64,000 nucleotides of DNA, from IMG/VR virus record IMGVR_UViG_3300024289_000033, positions 1 to 64,000 of that record; one strand, given 5' to 3'. The translations under genes were made by a program, and so were the position numbers. Position 1 is the stretch's first letter; every line of letters starts with the position of its first letter. The notes beneath the pieces are model-generated. The model was not told the DNA's origin and ran no database searches. It worked only from the letters and a program-made list of their open reading frames with translations. The DNA comes from a virus. Shown piece by piece: positions 1 to 8,932 of the stretch.

Positions 1-480
1 TAGTACCCTGAGATCCTGTAGTACCTTGTGCTCCAGTAGTACCCTGAGATCCTGTAGTACCTTGTGCTCCAGTAGTACCCTGAGATCCTGTAGTACCTTG
101 TGCTCCAGTAGTTCCTTGTGCTCCAGTAGTTCCTTGAGTTCCGGTAGTGCCTTGAGATCCTGTAGTTCCTTGGGTTCCATCAGTACCTTGAGTTCCTGTG
201 GTTCCTTGAGATCCGGTAGTGCCCTGAGAACCTGTAGCACCTTGAGTTCCAGTAGTACCCTGAGATCCTGTAGTGCCTTGAGTACCTGTAGATCCTTGAG
301 TTCCGGTGGTTCCTTGAGTTCCAGTGGATCCTTGAGATCCTTCAGTACCTTGTGCTCCAGTAGTACCCTGAGATCCAGTGGATCCTTGAGATCCTTCAGT
401 ACCTTGTGCTCCAGTAGTACCCTGAGATCCTGTAGTACCTTGTGCTCCAGTAGTACCCTGAGATCCTGTAGTACCCTGAG
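1..480 (-). repeat. Short-period DNA repeat encoding Gly-X-Y triplets
   Basis: Degenerate 9-bp units are arranged in higher-order 18-36-bp repeats that code GTTGSQG, GTTGAQG and related triplets on the minus strand. The plus-strand reading is a Ser/Leu/Cys-rich artefact. The repeat runs into the window edge, so its full length is unknown. Confidence 0.85.
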
Positions 481-901
481 GACCTACTTGCTGAGTAAAT
501 GTAACATCTGCAGTAGTACCATTTGCAGATGCGGTTACTCCTAGACCAATAAAATTAATTGAAGTAAAAGTTGTACCTATACCAACACCTTCTTCTTTTA
601 TCTGAATTCCAGTAAGAGAATTATTGATAATTTGAGTAATGGTTTGAATACTATCAATATCTTGCCAATCTACACCAGTATTTGTAGATACTAAAATCTG
701 TCCAGTATTTCCTGATGAATTATCTTTATCATAAACAGCGCCACGAACTCTAACACCACCATTTACATCTAACGATGTAGTTGCATTTGTGGTTCCAATA
801 CCAACCTTACCAGTAACCTCAAGTACTGTATTACTCTCGGTATAAGAAGAAATACCAATCTTAAGATTTTTTTGACGGTTGCTGATATATCCTTTTGGCA
901 T
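1..901 (-). CDS. Collagen-like virion/tail-fibre protein (C-terminus beyond window)
   Basis: The start is ATG at 901 ([20 protein letters not shown]); no stop occurs before the left edge, so only the first 300 residues are visible. Residues 1-140 are beta-rich with the VGIGTT-type motifs seen in the other fibre proteins here. From about residue 141 ([11 protein letters not shown]) to the edge the chain is an unbroken Gly-X-Y collagen-like repeat dominated by GTT, GSQ, GAQ and GTQ triplets. Such repeats form trimeric stalks in phage fibres. It is last in a run of virion genes, 9 nt after a 109-residue gene. A structural role is inferred from this setting. Confidence 0.8.
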   Translation of the reverse strand, partial: MPKGYISNRQKNLKIGISSYTESNTVLEVTGKVGIGTTNATTSLDVNGGVRVRGAVYDKDNSSGNTGQILVSTNTGVDWQDIDSIQTITQIINNSLTGIQIKEEGVGIGTTFTSINFIGLGVTASANGTTADVTFTQQVGPQGTTGSQGTTGAQGTTGSQGTTGAQGTEGSQGSTGSQGTTGAQGTEGSQGSTGTQGTTGTQGSTGTQGTTGSQGTTGTQGATGSQGTTGSQGTTGTQGTDGTQGTTGSQGTTGTQGTTGAQGTTGAQGTTGSQGTTGAQGTTGSQGTTGAQGTTGSQGT

Positions 902-910
902 TGTTCTATA

Positions 911-1240
911 TTAGTTGAGGGTTTCTAGAATACTTGCAATAAATTTTAAATCGGTTGCATTACTACCTGATAGTACTAATTTATCTCCACTTTCAAGAAC
1001 TAATTTTCCTGCAAGAAGATTTGCAGTATCACTTGCAGAAATTGGATAGTTCTTCAACATTTCAGTATCAGTCGAACTTCTTCGATGAAGTAAAGTCACA
1101 TCAGCAGAGTTTGCTCCAATATTTGTGACTTGTGCTAAAAGAACTACGCCAGTATATCCAACTGGAGCAGTGTATACCTCCGTTGGACTTGTTGATACTA
1201 CTGCGGTAACTGTTTGGAATACATTGAGTGCTAAAGCCAT
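911..1240 (-). CDS. Small virion-associated protein (hypothetical)
   Basis: A 109-residue beta-rich protein with no Cys and no obvious signal or membrane segment. Motifs such as YTAPVGYTGVVLLAQVTNIG and KLVLESGDKLVLSGS suggest a small beta-sandwich, as in tail or fibre accessory proteins. It sits 4 nt downstream of the 526-residue fibre-like gene and 9 nt upstream of the collagen-like gene, so it is probably translated with both. I do not recognise a defined family; the virion role rests on context. Confidence 0.6.
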   Translation of the reverse strand: MALALNVFQTVTAVVSTSPTEVYTAPVGYTGVVLLAQVTNIGANSADVTLLHRRSSTDTEMLKNYPISASDTANLLAGKLVLESGDKLVLSGSNATDLKFIASILETLN

Positions 1241-1244
1241 TTTT

Positions 1245-2825
1245 TTATTCTCCTAATGCGAGTATAAATGGTGTTATTGTAGAGAACAAACTCTTAGAAT
1301 AGAATGTTCCACTGATTGTTCCAGTTTGTTGATTTATAACAACACCATCACCTATTCTAAAATTTCCAGATTGATCTGTTGAGGTATAAACAACAAGACC
1401 ACCATTACGAGCATCAGTTTCATTTGCTTGAATTGGTACTCCACCAACAGCAGGAAGAGCACTTGCAATTGTCACCCCACTTCCAATATATTCAAAAGAA
1501 TGACCAGATGCTAAAATACGACTTTGTTTAAAAAATGGGACCGTTGTTCCAACACCAACAGCATAAGGAACATTATCAGTTAAAGTAATTGTGCAAATTC
1601 CAGAAATTACTGGAGTGGAACTTTGAATTACATAATATGTTGGAAGTAATGAAATAGATGCAGTTGCAGTGTTAACCCCAACATTTGGTGTAGATATGGT
1701 TATTGTTGGAGTGGTTTCATATCCTCTCCCACTAGAAACAATTTCAATTCCAGTAACACTCCCATTTTTAATTTCTGCAACTGCTTGAGCTTGAACTCCC
1801 CAAGAAGTAGATGGTGGAGAAATTGTAACTGTGGGTGTTGAAGTGTACCCTGTTCCGCCGGATGAAACTACTACTCTTCCAATAGTATTATATAAATTAC
1901 CAAAATAAACTACTTGACCATCAAATGGTCTGGTGTTTCCTAAACCAGCTAAAACAAATTCACTACTATTTGCCGAAGCATATGTAGTGACAATACCTAC
2001 AAATTGTTCTGATCCGACTCCATCTGCAACTAATCCATAATTTCCAAAAGATGAATTTGAGTTTGTTAAATCACAAGCACCACCGGAACCACAATAAACT
2101 GCAATATCATTGCAAATAGTGAAAAGTGAAACTAATTGCGCATAACCATTGTTAGTAATTGAAACACCAATACCACCTTGATTGTATTGAGTATATGAAT
2201 CAAGAACCATTGATTTCAAATCACCGCTCGCATGATTTCCATCAATTTTCATTCCAATGCTATTTGGAATGAAATTAGTACAATTTTGAATATATGGTGA
2301 TTGTGTGATTGTTCCAGCACCAACTGGATTAAATGCAAATATTGATTTACCAGAATTCAGAGTGCCTGTATAAGACATCTCTGCAATATAGTTTCCTGTT
2401 GTCACATAAAACAAATCTTGATTTGAATTTTGTGGAGATACTGATACTTCCCTTAGACTATCTCCAACAATTGAAACTTGTTCTGGTAATGAAAGAGGAT
2501 TATTCTCTACATAAGATCCAGCACTAACTTTAATAACTGTTCCTGTTGATGCTGCTGTGAGTGCTGCTCCGATTGTTCTTTTTGCGTCTCCAAGTTTTTT
2601 TCCTGTGTTGGAGTCGCTTCCGTCTTGTGTGACATATAAAATATTAGTAACTGTTGCTCCAGCACCGAGTCTTACAATATCGGTGCCAATACCTGCGCGT
2701 TCTCTACGAGCAAATAACTCTGCATCATAAGTATTAAGTCCTAATTCCCCCAAAGGTAAATCATTTACCGTTGGTTTCTTTCCGGGAACGGCCGATCGTT
2801 TAATTCTTAGATTAGGATTTGTCAT
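1245..2825 (-). CDS. Beta-helical tail-fibre-like virion protein
   Basis: 526 residues. After a short head (VNDLPLGELGLNTYDAELFARR) the motif DGSDSNTGKKLGDAKRTIGAAL and the turns that follow resemble the start of pectate-lyase-type right-handed beta-helices. The C-terminal part carries GHSFEYIGSG, which matches GHTFEYVGYG in the 1818-residue protein at 26233, then a GNFRIGDGVVINQQTG tail. These shared motifs suggest both belong to one fibre/spike family. A CATAAATA late promoter lies 59 nt upstream. The exact place in the virion cannot be told. Confidence 0.7.
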   Translation of the reverse strand: MTNPNLRIKRSAVPGKKPTVNDLPLGELGLNTYDAELFARRERAGIGTDIVRLGAGATVTNILYVTQDGSDSNTGKKLGDAKRTIGAALTAASTGTVIKVSAGSYVENNPLSLPEQVSIVGDSLREVSVSPQNSNQDLFYVTTGNYIAEMSYTGTLNSGKSIFAFNPVGAGTITQSPYIQNCTNFIPNSIGMKIDGNHASGDLKSMVLDSYTQYNQGGIGVSITNNGYAQLVSLFTICNDIAVYCGSGGACDLTNSNSSFGNYGLVADGVGSEQFVGIVTTYASANSSEFVLAGLGNTRPFDGQVVYFGNLYNTIGRVVVSSGGTGYTSTPTVTISPPSTSWGVQAQAVAEIKNGSVTGIEIVSSGRGYETTPTITISTPNVGVNTATASISLLPTYYVIQSSTPVISGICTITLTDNVPYAVGVGTTVPFFKQSRILASGHSFEYIGSGVTIASALPAVGGVPIQANETDARNGGLVVYTSTDQSGNFRIGDGVVINQQTGTISGTFYSKSLFSTITPFILALGE

Positions 2826-2858
2826 TCAATCCTCGCATTTTTGGTATTTACCGTAGAA

Positions 2859-2876
2859 AACTCTTATATAAGAGTT
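2859..2876. repeat. 18-nt perfect palindrome
   Basis: AACTCTTATATAAGAGTT is self-complementary and lies between two late-promoter-like motifs (CATAAATA at 2884-2891 and GGTAAATA at 2845-2852) upstream of the 526-residue gene. It could be a hairpin in the leader or a protein site. Confidence 0.5.
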
Positions 2877-2883
2877 ATTGATT

Positions 2884-2891
2884 ATTTATGA
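2884..2891 (-). promoter_or_regulatory. T4-type late promoter (CATAAATA)
   Basis: One mismatch from the T4 late consensus TATAAATA. It overlaps the stop region of the small upstream gene and reads toward the 526-residue virion gene. Confidence 0.5.
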
Positions 2892-3077
2892 AAAATCTTC
2901 TTCTTGTTTTGTAGTTCTTTTTTGTTTTTGTGATAATTTTTCAACTTGCAATTGTAAAGAAGAAACCAATTTATTAAGCTGCTCAATTTGAGTTTCTAAT
3001 ACCACATTACTATTATATAATTCAAATGTTTTTTGTTGATATTTTGCAAGAATTGCCTTTAAGTCTTCTTCAGTCAT
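2886..3077 (-). CDS. Small coiled-coil protein (hypothetical)
   Basis: 63 residues from ATG at 3077 (MTEEDLKAILAKYQQ); a GTG at 3089 would add four residues but lies inside a terminator hairpin. The middle has the heptad-like pattern of a coiled coil (ETQIEQLNKLVSSLQLQVEKL) and a charged tail. It resembles in design the 67-residue gene at 31771, which also stands alone beside a terminator among the fibre genes. Its function is unknown. Confidence 0.6.
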   Translation of the reverse strand: MTEEDLKAILAKYQQKTFELYNSNVVLETQIEQLNKLVSSLQLQVEKLSQKQKRTTKQEEDFS

Positions 3078-3081
3078 AAAA

Positions 3082-3109
3082 AAATACACCCAGTTTCCTG
3101 GGTGTATTT
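3082..3109 (-). terminator. Rho-independent terminator
   Basis: A perfect 12-bp stem (AAATACACCCAG / CTGGGTGTATTT) with a GAAA tetraloop, followed on the minus strand by seven T. It ends the transcript of the 838-residue gene; the next small gene starts only a few nt after it. Confidence 0.9.
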
Positions 3110-3128
3110 AGGATTATCAAATCAAATA

Positions 3129-5645
3129 TCAGAAAGTACCTGCATCAACGGTGATATTCTCAAGGAATCTTTCAGTTCCTGTGCAGGAAATAACTTGAGA
3201 TTGTCCAGCACAATCATTTACCCAAAGTGAACCGATTTCAATAGGAGCAAAAGTAGAAACTGTGATTTGTGGATTATTAACTCCAGTTCCACCACCATCA
3301 CTGATTACAGAACCAAACTTAAATCTTCCGTCTCCGTGTTCCCATACAACTGCAGATTGCTTTGCGCTATCAGTATAATAGTTGAAGAGAACTCCAAGGT
3401 CCCAAGTTGTCGCAGTTGATGGTGCTGCACCATCAACAATACCAAGTTGAATGGTACGATCTTCTACGGTAAGTGTAGAAGTATTAACTTGAGTTGTGCT
3501 ACCATTTACATAAAGATTTCCACTAACAGTTAGGTTTGAAGAAACTCCAACATTACCGGTAGCATCAATTGTAACTGCTTCTGTTCCATTTGAATGTTGG
3601 ATGGTTGCAGTTTTAATTGTTGGTGAACTTAATGAAGTACCAACAACAACTGCATTGGGAAGACCAACTGTAATTGTTTGAGCTGAAGTAGATGTTTCAA
3701 TCTCATTTGCAGTTCCTGCAATCGTCAGAGTTTGTGAAGTATTGACAGTGCTTGAACCACTATCAGCACTCAATCCAAGAGTTAAATCAATGTTTCCAAT
3801 TTGTGTATCAACATAATCAATAACGGCTGATGAGGTAGGAACTGAAGATGTTGAAGTTCCCGAACCAACTGCAGATGAGAATTGGGTAATACCAACCCCG
3901 CTTCCTACAGTAAGATTGGTTGTAGTTAGAGCAATACTTACATTTACAGTATCTAATTCAGTATGACCAGAAATATCCGCACCACCATTACCATCAATTA
4001 ATCCAGATACTGTTGCTATTCCAGACGCATTAATATTTCTAGTAGAAATATCTTCCCCAACAGATGACCCACCAGAAGTAGAACCAATAGTAACAGAACC
4101 AACTGTTAATGTTCCACCAACATAAACCGACTGATTAAATGTTGCAACTCCAGATACAGTGATGGTATCAGAACTATTATCACCAAGATTTACATTTCCT
4201 GCAAGAGTGGTAATTCCAGCAACATTTAAATTGCCAGTAAAAGAAGCATGTTGTGTAGTAAAGGTGTTTGTTGCTGGATTGTAGTATATACCATTATCGG
4301 TATATACAGTTTCATTTGTGGCAGAACCATTGTTTGCATCTACAAATGTCACATAATAATTTGCATCGCTATCAGATGCAGTAACAGTTTTAACTTGATC
4401 TGCCGAAGATACATTACCAACTAAAGAACCATAAAAAGTTGATGCAGTTACTGAGGTGTCACTAATAGTAACTCCAGTTCCGACAGCAAGACGAACACCA
4501 TTTGCCATCGTGGTGGTGCCAATAGCAACACCATAATTGAAAGCAAAAGCATCAGTACTAAATCCAAGAGTTCCACTCTTGAACCACATCATTTGCTTGT
4601 AAGTATCTGGAAGTGTATTAATTCCAGAAGAGGCAAATGGAACTAATGGAGTTCCTTCAGTAGATGCAATTGCAACACCTGCATGATTTGCAGTTGTGTC
4701 ATTTGGTGTTATTGATGTGGTATATCCAAGAACGATATCCTTATTTTGGATAAAAACATCTTCGCCTAGTAATGTAATTGTGGTTCCACCAACAGTTACA
4801 TTACCGTTGACATTCAAATTAGTATTAATCTGTACACTTCCAGTAAATAATGCACCATCATTACAAACAATAGAACCAAGTGTTGCTACACCATTAGTAT
4901 AAATATCTGCCCATCTTTTTCCAGAAGTACCTAAATTATAACTACCAGTATCACTAGGAATTAAACTCGATTTAAATTCGCCAGCAACTACAATATCGTC
5001 AGTATCACTATCACCGAGATTAATCTGACCGCCATAAAATGTTACTGCACCATTAAAATATGATGCGCCAGCCACAGAAAGTCCTGCACCAACGCTAAGA
5101 TTTTTCTCAACACCTACGCCACCATCAATTTGAACAGCGCCAGTATTAACATCACCTAAAGTATTGTCAGTTGTATTACTAAATGTAGTAATACCGGAAA
5201 AATCAGAATTTGTATTTACATCAAATAAAGTTCCATTTACAGTGGTGATGCCAGTTAATGTCGGATTTGAGAAATTACCATTTGTACCACCAACAGTATC
5301 CCATGAAAGAGTTCCGTCTGAAGCAACTTTTAGGAAATATCCGTCAACAATTGAGTTAGTATCTGGAAGAACATATGTACCGACGCCTGCTAGAGAATCG
5401 GGTGCTTTTAATGTAATAAATCCAGATCCATTTGAAGTTCCTTCAACTAGATTGAGTCCACTACCAGTTGAAGTTGTTTCTCTTTTCCAATAACGATGTG
5501 AACCAAAGAATTTATTAGTTGCTGTGTCTGAGGTTAAACCTACATATAGGTCATAAGTATCTGTTGTAAATCCAGGTTCACCTGCCCTAAGAGCTGGCAG
5601 ATTAGCAAGAAGACCTCTTTTAAACTGTAAAACAGGAGCTGCCAT
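3129..5645 (-). CDS. Large tail-fibre-like virion protein
   Basis: 838 residues. The N-terminus (LQFKRGLLANLPALRAGEPGF..TDTYDLYVG) resembles the Mtd-type N-terminal domain found at the base of many phage fibre proteins. The rest is a long series of beta repeats (GITTF, GVATF, GNVTVGGTT). Residues about 295-375 (QNKDIVLGYTT through FNYGVAIGTT) are a close copy of a module in the 1010-residue protein at 19983, and a diverged copy (VEDRTIQLG) occurs near the C-terminus. Two CTAAATA late-promoter motifs lie just upstream and a strong terminator follows. Confidence 0.75.
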   Translation of the reverse strand: MAAPVLQFKRGLLANLPALRAGEPGFTTDTYDLYVGLTSDTATNKFFGSHRYWKRETTSTGSGLNLVEGTSNGSGFITLKAPDSLAGVGTYVLPDTNSIVDGYFLKVASDGTLSWDTVGGTNGNFSNPTLTGITTVNGTLFDVNTNSDFSGITTFSNTTDNTLGDVNTGAVQIDGGVGVEKNLSVGAGLSVAGASYFNGAVTFYGGQINLGDSDTDDIVVAGEFKSSLIPSDTGSYNLGTSGKRWADIYTNGVATLGSIVCNDGALFTGSVQINTNLNVNGNVTVGGTTITLLGEDVFIQNKDIVLGYTTSITPNDTTANHAGVAIASTEGTPLVPFASSGINTLPDTYKQMMWFKSGTLGFSTDAFAFNYGVAIGTTTMANGVRLAVGTGVTISDTSVTASTFYGSLVGNVSSADQVKTVTASDSDANYYVTFVDANNGSATNETVYTDNGIYYNPATNTFTTQHASFTGNLNVAGITTLAGNVNLGDNSSDTITVSGVATFNQSVYVGGTLTVGSVTIGSTSGGSSVGEDISTRNINASGIATVSGLIDGNGGADISGHTELDTVNVSIALTTTNLTVGSGVGITQFSSAVGSGTSTSSVPTSSAVIDYVDTQIGNIDLTLGLSADSGSSTVNTSQTLTIAGTANEIETSTSAQTITVGLPNAVVVGTSLSSPTIKTATIQHSNGTEAVTIDATGNVGVSSNLTVSGNLYVNGSTTQVNTSTLTVEDRTIQLGIVDGAAPSTATTWDLGVLFNYYTDSAKQSAVVWEHGDGRFKFGSVISDGGGTGVNNPQITVSTFAPIEIGSLWVNDCAGQSQVISCTGTERFLENITVDAGTF

Positions 5646-5656
5646 CTTTTTACCGA

Positions 5657-5679
5657 TATTTAGATGTAATATTATTTAG
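5657..5679 (-). promoter_or_regulatory. Two T4-type late-promoter motifs (CTAAATA)
   Basis: CTAAATA occurs at 5657-5663 and again at 5673-5679, 16 nt apart, just upstream of the 838-residue virion gene (start 5645). Either could be the late start site. Confidence 0.45.
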
Positions 5680-5684
5680 TTTTT

Positions 5685-5984
5685 TTAAAAACCTCCCCCG
5701 TCCAAATCTATTCTATTATTAAGATCAACATCTAGTTGATTTTTAAAATCTGTGGGTAATCCTGGTTGTGTTGTTTCTGTAGTTGACGAAGCAGAAAGAA
5801 CAACATCGGGATTTACTGCTTTATATTTTCCGGTAGCAGAATCATACATGATAAGGTATTTATCTTTAACTCCAGATACATCAACATCTAGGAGTTCATT
5901 TAAAGTTCTTGCCATAACTACACCTGATGCTACAGTTGCTTTAATTTTTTGTGCTTGGGATTTTACTCTTACATTGATAGTCAT
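5685..5984 (-). CDS. Small virion-associated protein (hypothetical)
   Basis: 99 residues, lysine-rich N-terminus (MTINVRVKSQAQKIKATVASG), then LDVDVSGVKDKYLIMYDSATGKYKAVNPD, a motif type seen in phage fibre-base proteins, and a short DLNNRIDLDGGGF tail. Its start overlaps the end of the 111-residue gene upstream by 4 nt (ATGA), so the two are translationally coupled. It is probably a virion or assembly protein, by position only. Confidence 0.6.
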   Translation of the reverse strand: MTINVRVKSQAQKIKATVASGVVMARTLNELLDVDVSGVKDKYLIMYDSATGKYKAVNPDVVLSASSTTETTQPGLPTDFKNQLDVDLNNRIDLDGGGF

Positions 5985-6316
5985 ACGGATACAGTTTCCT
6001 CTACAATTACATTTCCTTGTAAAACTTTTGATTTTATACCACCAGAAGATGTAATAATGATGTCATAATAACATCTTCCGCTCGGTAAAGTTGCAGTAAC
6101 AGCATTACTCATAGAAATTTTAACTGTACTATCTGATACTGTAGTCAAAGTTGAAAATGTATAAGCAACTCCTGCTGTTGGGTGTTTTCTCAATTTCGCT
6201 GTAGTAGTAGCACCTGTTAAATTCAATCCCAACCCATCTTCAGCGGTTAGAGAAAAAGTCTCTTCAAAATAAGTTCCCTTATGTATTGTTAAGTTTACCG
6301 CAGATACTGCAGCCAT
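5981..6316 (-). CDS. Small beta-sandwich virion protein (BppU-N-like)
   Basis: 111 residues with the pattern IHKGTYFEETFSLTAEDG..LNLTGATTTAKLRKH...YYDIIITSSGGIKSKVLQGNVIVEETVSV. This layout is typical of the small N-terminal beta-sandwich of baseplate upper proteins and related fibre adaptors. It is the first of a short virion operon (5981, 5685, 3129) behind an AATAAATA late motif. The assignment to BppU-like folds is a pattern judgement. Confidence 0.6.
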   Translation of the reverse strand: MAAVSAVNLTIHKGTYFEETFSLTAEDGLGLNLTGATTTAKLRKHPTAGVAYTFSTLTTVSDSTVKISMSNAVTATLPSGRCYYDIIITSSGGIKSKVLQGNVIVEETVSV

Positions 6317-6339
6317 CTTTTATCTTTAATATTATCAAT

Positions 6340-6347
6340 TATTTATT
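6340..6347 (-). promoter_or_regulatory. T4-type late-promoter motif (AATAAATA)
   Basis: Lies 24-31 nt before the start of the 111-residue virion gene and overlaps the stop of the DUF6165 gene upstream. Confidence 0.4.
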
Positions 6348-6705
6348 CCGAATAAAACTTTATCTCTTTGTACTCTGAATTGCAGAGATCATTAATCTTT
6401 CTCTTTATCTCTGCTCTCTTATCATTAGTAATATAAACACTGCGAGCAAGTTCAATAAATCTTTCACCAAAATCTTGTTTCTTTTCCAGTTCTCTTAATT
6501 CATCTTCAATCTTCCAAAGTTTTTGATTCACTTCTCGCAATTCATTCATATACTCAAGAGTGAATTGAGTGATTGTACTTTTAATCAGATTCAATTCATC
6601 AAGTTCTTTGAGGACATATTCATTGTCGGTGAACAACGATTTAATCTCAAGAATTGAAATCTTATCTAATAGTTCACCAACTGACACTGGAATTGTGATT
6701 TTCAT
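6343..6705 (-). CDS. DUF6165 family protein
   Basis: 120 residues beginning MKITIPVSVGELLDKISILEIKS, the hallmark start of DUF6165 proteins, followed by a charged helical region (KLWKIEDELRELEKKQDFGERFIELARSVY). In bacteria this family commonly sits inside glycan or lipopolysaccharide clusters, but no biochemical role is established to my knowledge. Here it is the last gene of the sugar-modification operon and overlaps the glycosyltransferase-methyltransferase gene by 4 nt. Confidence 0.75.
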   Translation of the reverse strand: MKITIPVSVGELLDKISILEIKSLFTDNEYVLKELDELNLIKSTITQFTLEYMNELREVNQKLWKIEDELRELEKKQDFGERFIELARSVYITNDKRAEIKRKINDLCNSEYKEIKFYSE

Positions 6706-8240
6706 AGAGGATTATCTAGATCAAAATTAGACTTAATAAATTCAATAAGTTCTTTATTTTTAGAAGCAACTCCAAGACCAAAAGTATGAGTAAATGTTAC
6801 TTTTGGTATATCAAGTTCTTCAAAGAACTTCTTCACTCCATATTGATGACCATTCAATTCTTCAACACAAGTATCGTGGAAAAGAATTACTCCATTCTCT
6901 TTTAAGAAAGGACTCCAAGTTTCATAATCGTGCTTGACGGATTCATATGCATGATCTCCATCAATATGAAGAATATCAATTTGCTTATCCCAAGTTTTTG
7001 CAACATCATCAAACAAACCTTTAATGAAAGTTACATTGTCTTTCATAAAGAGTTTCTCTTGTTTATTCAAAACATATTCATAAGATCCCTGTGGAGCTGG
7101 ACCAGTAAATATATCTCCCTCAAAAGTATCAACCCCATAAACATGACCAATACGAGGCATACCAAAACAGAAGGTAGAAAATCCTCTATCAACTCCGAGG
7201 TCAACAGTTACTTCTGGTTTGATTTGAGTTACTAACCATTCAGCAAATTTACGATGTCCTCTCCAACAAGAAGGAACATCTTCCAAATTAGTCAAGAATA
7301 ATTTATCAATAGCATCAATTCTTTCCGAAGAGTGTAGTAAATCTGGATTAAATCCAGTTGCAAAGATTGTAAGATTTGGATTATTCAATCTTGTAGAAAG
7401 TTCAAACAAATATCCAAATGCTTGTGACAAATGAGAACCTCCCATATTCATTCCTTCACTGACTGCGTGGAATGCATAGTTCATTCCTCGTTGGAAATCA
7501 CCAGTAGAAAGTAAGATTTGACTACAACGAATGAAAGCAGTAATTCTAAAACTATCAAAGTATGGTTTAGAAACATTCAAAAACTCTTGACCATATTCAA
7601 GTGCTTTCTCTGTGTTCTTCACATTAAAATAATGATTGAAAATAAACCAAATCCAATACCAGTTGGATGGATCTTTCTTATGCTCTCTTTCACAGATTGA
7701 AAAGTAAAAGAGTTCTTTGTCTATGGTCTTATGAATTTTTTTAGTAATCTTAATTGTTGTATCTACACTATTTGGATTTAAGTATTCTTCTGTTGGAACA
7801 AAGTTAGGAACTTCATGAACAGCATTGACCCAAATATAATTCTTTGTTCTATGAAACCTTGTATGAACCTCATTAGATTGAACTGGATCTCCTTTACCAT
7901 TATCATCAAATCTTAAATGATTAAAGGTAGTGAACTCATCAGCAATCACACCAAATCCTTCTGGATAAAACTCATCTACATCTTCATTAAAGTCAAGTGC
8001 AAATGCCCAATCAGTTTCAACATAAGAAAGTGCCTGATTTCTTGCAACTGAAAAATCAAACTCTTCTCTTGTTTGTGGATGCTCATAGACTTTAATACCA
8101 GCATCTTTGAGTAGTTGAACCGTGTTGTCTGTACTTCCAGTATCAACTACAACTACATCGTCAAACTTCTTTGAGTTTTTAAGAAACTTTTCAATATTTT
8201 TTTCTTCGTTTTTTGCAATTGCGTATAGTGTTACTTTCAT
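6702..8240 (-). CDS. Fused GT2 glycosyltransferase and SAM methyltransferase
   Basis: The ATG at 8240 (MKVTLYAIAKNEEKNI) gives 512 residues and an ATGA overlap with the upstream gene; a longer start at 8255 is less likely. The N-terminal domain has the family-2 signature AKNEEKNIEKF..VVVDTGSTDNT and an FALDFNEDVDEF acidic motif. A TPR-like helical middle follows. The C-terminal third is a class I SAM methyltransferase of the Methyltransf_24 type (VTVDLGVDRGFST, DILHIDGDHAYESVKHDYETW, GVILFHDT). One chain could therefore add and then methylate a sugar. The acceptor is unknown. Confidence 0.85.
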   Translation of the reverse strand: MKVTLYAIAKNEEKNIEKFLKNSKKFDDVVVVDTGSTDNTVQLLKDAGIKVYEHPQTREEFDFSVARNQALSYVETDWAFALDFNEDVDEFYPEGFGVIADEFTTFNHLRFDDNGKGDPVQSNEVHTRFHRTKNYIWVNAVHEVPNFVPTEEYLNPNSVDTTIKITKKIHKTIDKELFYFSICEREHKKDPSNWYWIWFIFNHYFNVKNTEKALEYGQEFLNVSKPYFDSFRITAFIRCSQILLSTGDFQRGMNYAFHAVSEGMNMGGSHLSQAFGYLFELSTRLNNPNLTIFATGFNPDLLHSSERIDAIDKLFLTNLEDVPSCWRGHRKFAEWLVTQIKPEVTVDLGVDRGFSTFCFGMPRIGHVYGVDTFEGDIFTGPAPQGSYEYVLNKQEKLFMKDNVTFIKGLFDDVAKTWDKQIDILHIDGDHAYESVKHDYETWSPFLKENGVILFHDTCVEELNGHQYGVKKFFEELDIPKVTFTHTFGLGVASKNKELIEFIKSNFDLDNPL

Positions 8241-8932
8241 AGATATGTGCTCCAATCAATACAGGGTGATAAAAAGTCTTTATGTGCGTGTGTAGAATAA
8301 CCAGGAATACTTGAAATTAAATTTCTTCCTCTCTTATGTAGTTCTAAAAATTTACCGTGATCTGCGGAAGGTTCAAAACCAGTTGAGAAGTGTTTATGAA
8401 CTTCTTTATCTTCTTTGAGTGTCTTGAACTTAACTGCAAAAGTATTAGTCGTAGAAGGAGTTGGCATCCAGTGAGAATACTTTGTTGCAAGAACTTTTGA
8501 CATAAAGTCTTTATACATCTCCTGATACTTATCTCCGTGATCATACAAAGTTACATATTGAACAGGTAGAGTAAATCCATCTATGAGGGCTCTATCCCAG
8601 TTTGGACGATGTACATAATCATCTTCAAGGAAATAAATGATTGTATCATCATCAAAGTCTTGTGAAAGAATGTGGTCCAGTGTCTTACAGAAACTTTCAC
8701 TTTCTTTACCGCAGTTGATTGTAATAGAACTTTCATCTTTGAGAAATGTATCTTCCTGCTTTCCATAACACTCATCAAAGATGATTGTGTAGTTGGTGGT
8801 TTCTGAGTTGAGTGTATTCTTGAAGTTTTGGAATACCTTTTCCTTGTCCCACCACTCTGGACGATTTGCTCCTGAAAGATTTACTTTGGATGTATAGCAA
8901 TGTCTTAAAAATACTTCAATTTTCATTTTCAC
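8237..8932 (-). CDS. Glycosyltransferase-like protein (GT-A type)
   Basis: 231 residues. The region DDTIIYFLEDDYVHRPNWDRAL carries an EDD motif placed like the metal-binding DXD of GT-A glycosyltransferases, after an N-terminal strand pattern (NYTIIFDECYG). No signal or membrane segment is seen, so a cytoplasmic enzyme is likely. It overlaps the acetyltransferase gene upstream by 17 nt and the GT2 fusion downstream by 4 nt. Family assignment beyond GT-A-like is not possible by eye. Confidence 0.6.
   Translation of the reverse strand: MKMKIEVFLRHCYTSKVNLSGANRPEWWDKEKVFQNFKNTLNSETTNYTIIFDECYGKQEDTFLKDESSITINCGKESESFCKTLDHILSQDFDDDTIIYFLEDDYVHRPNWDRALIDGFTLPVQYVTLYDHGDKYQEMYKDFMSKVLATKYSHWMPTPSTTNTFAVKFKTLKEDKEVHKHFSTGFEPSADHGKFLELHKRGRNLISSIPGYSTHAHKDFLSPCIDWSTYL

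Noticed and set aside
26-544. Plus-strand Ser/Leu/Cys-rich reading frame
   Set aside because: It is the antisense of the collagen-like coding repeats; low complexity with no promoter or ribosome site.
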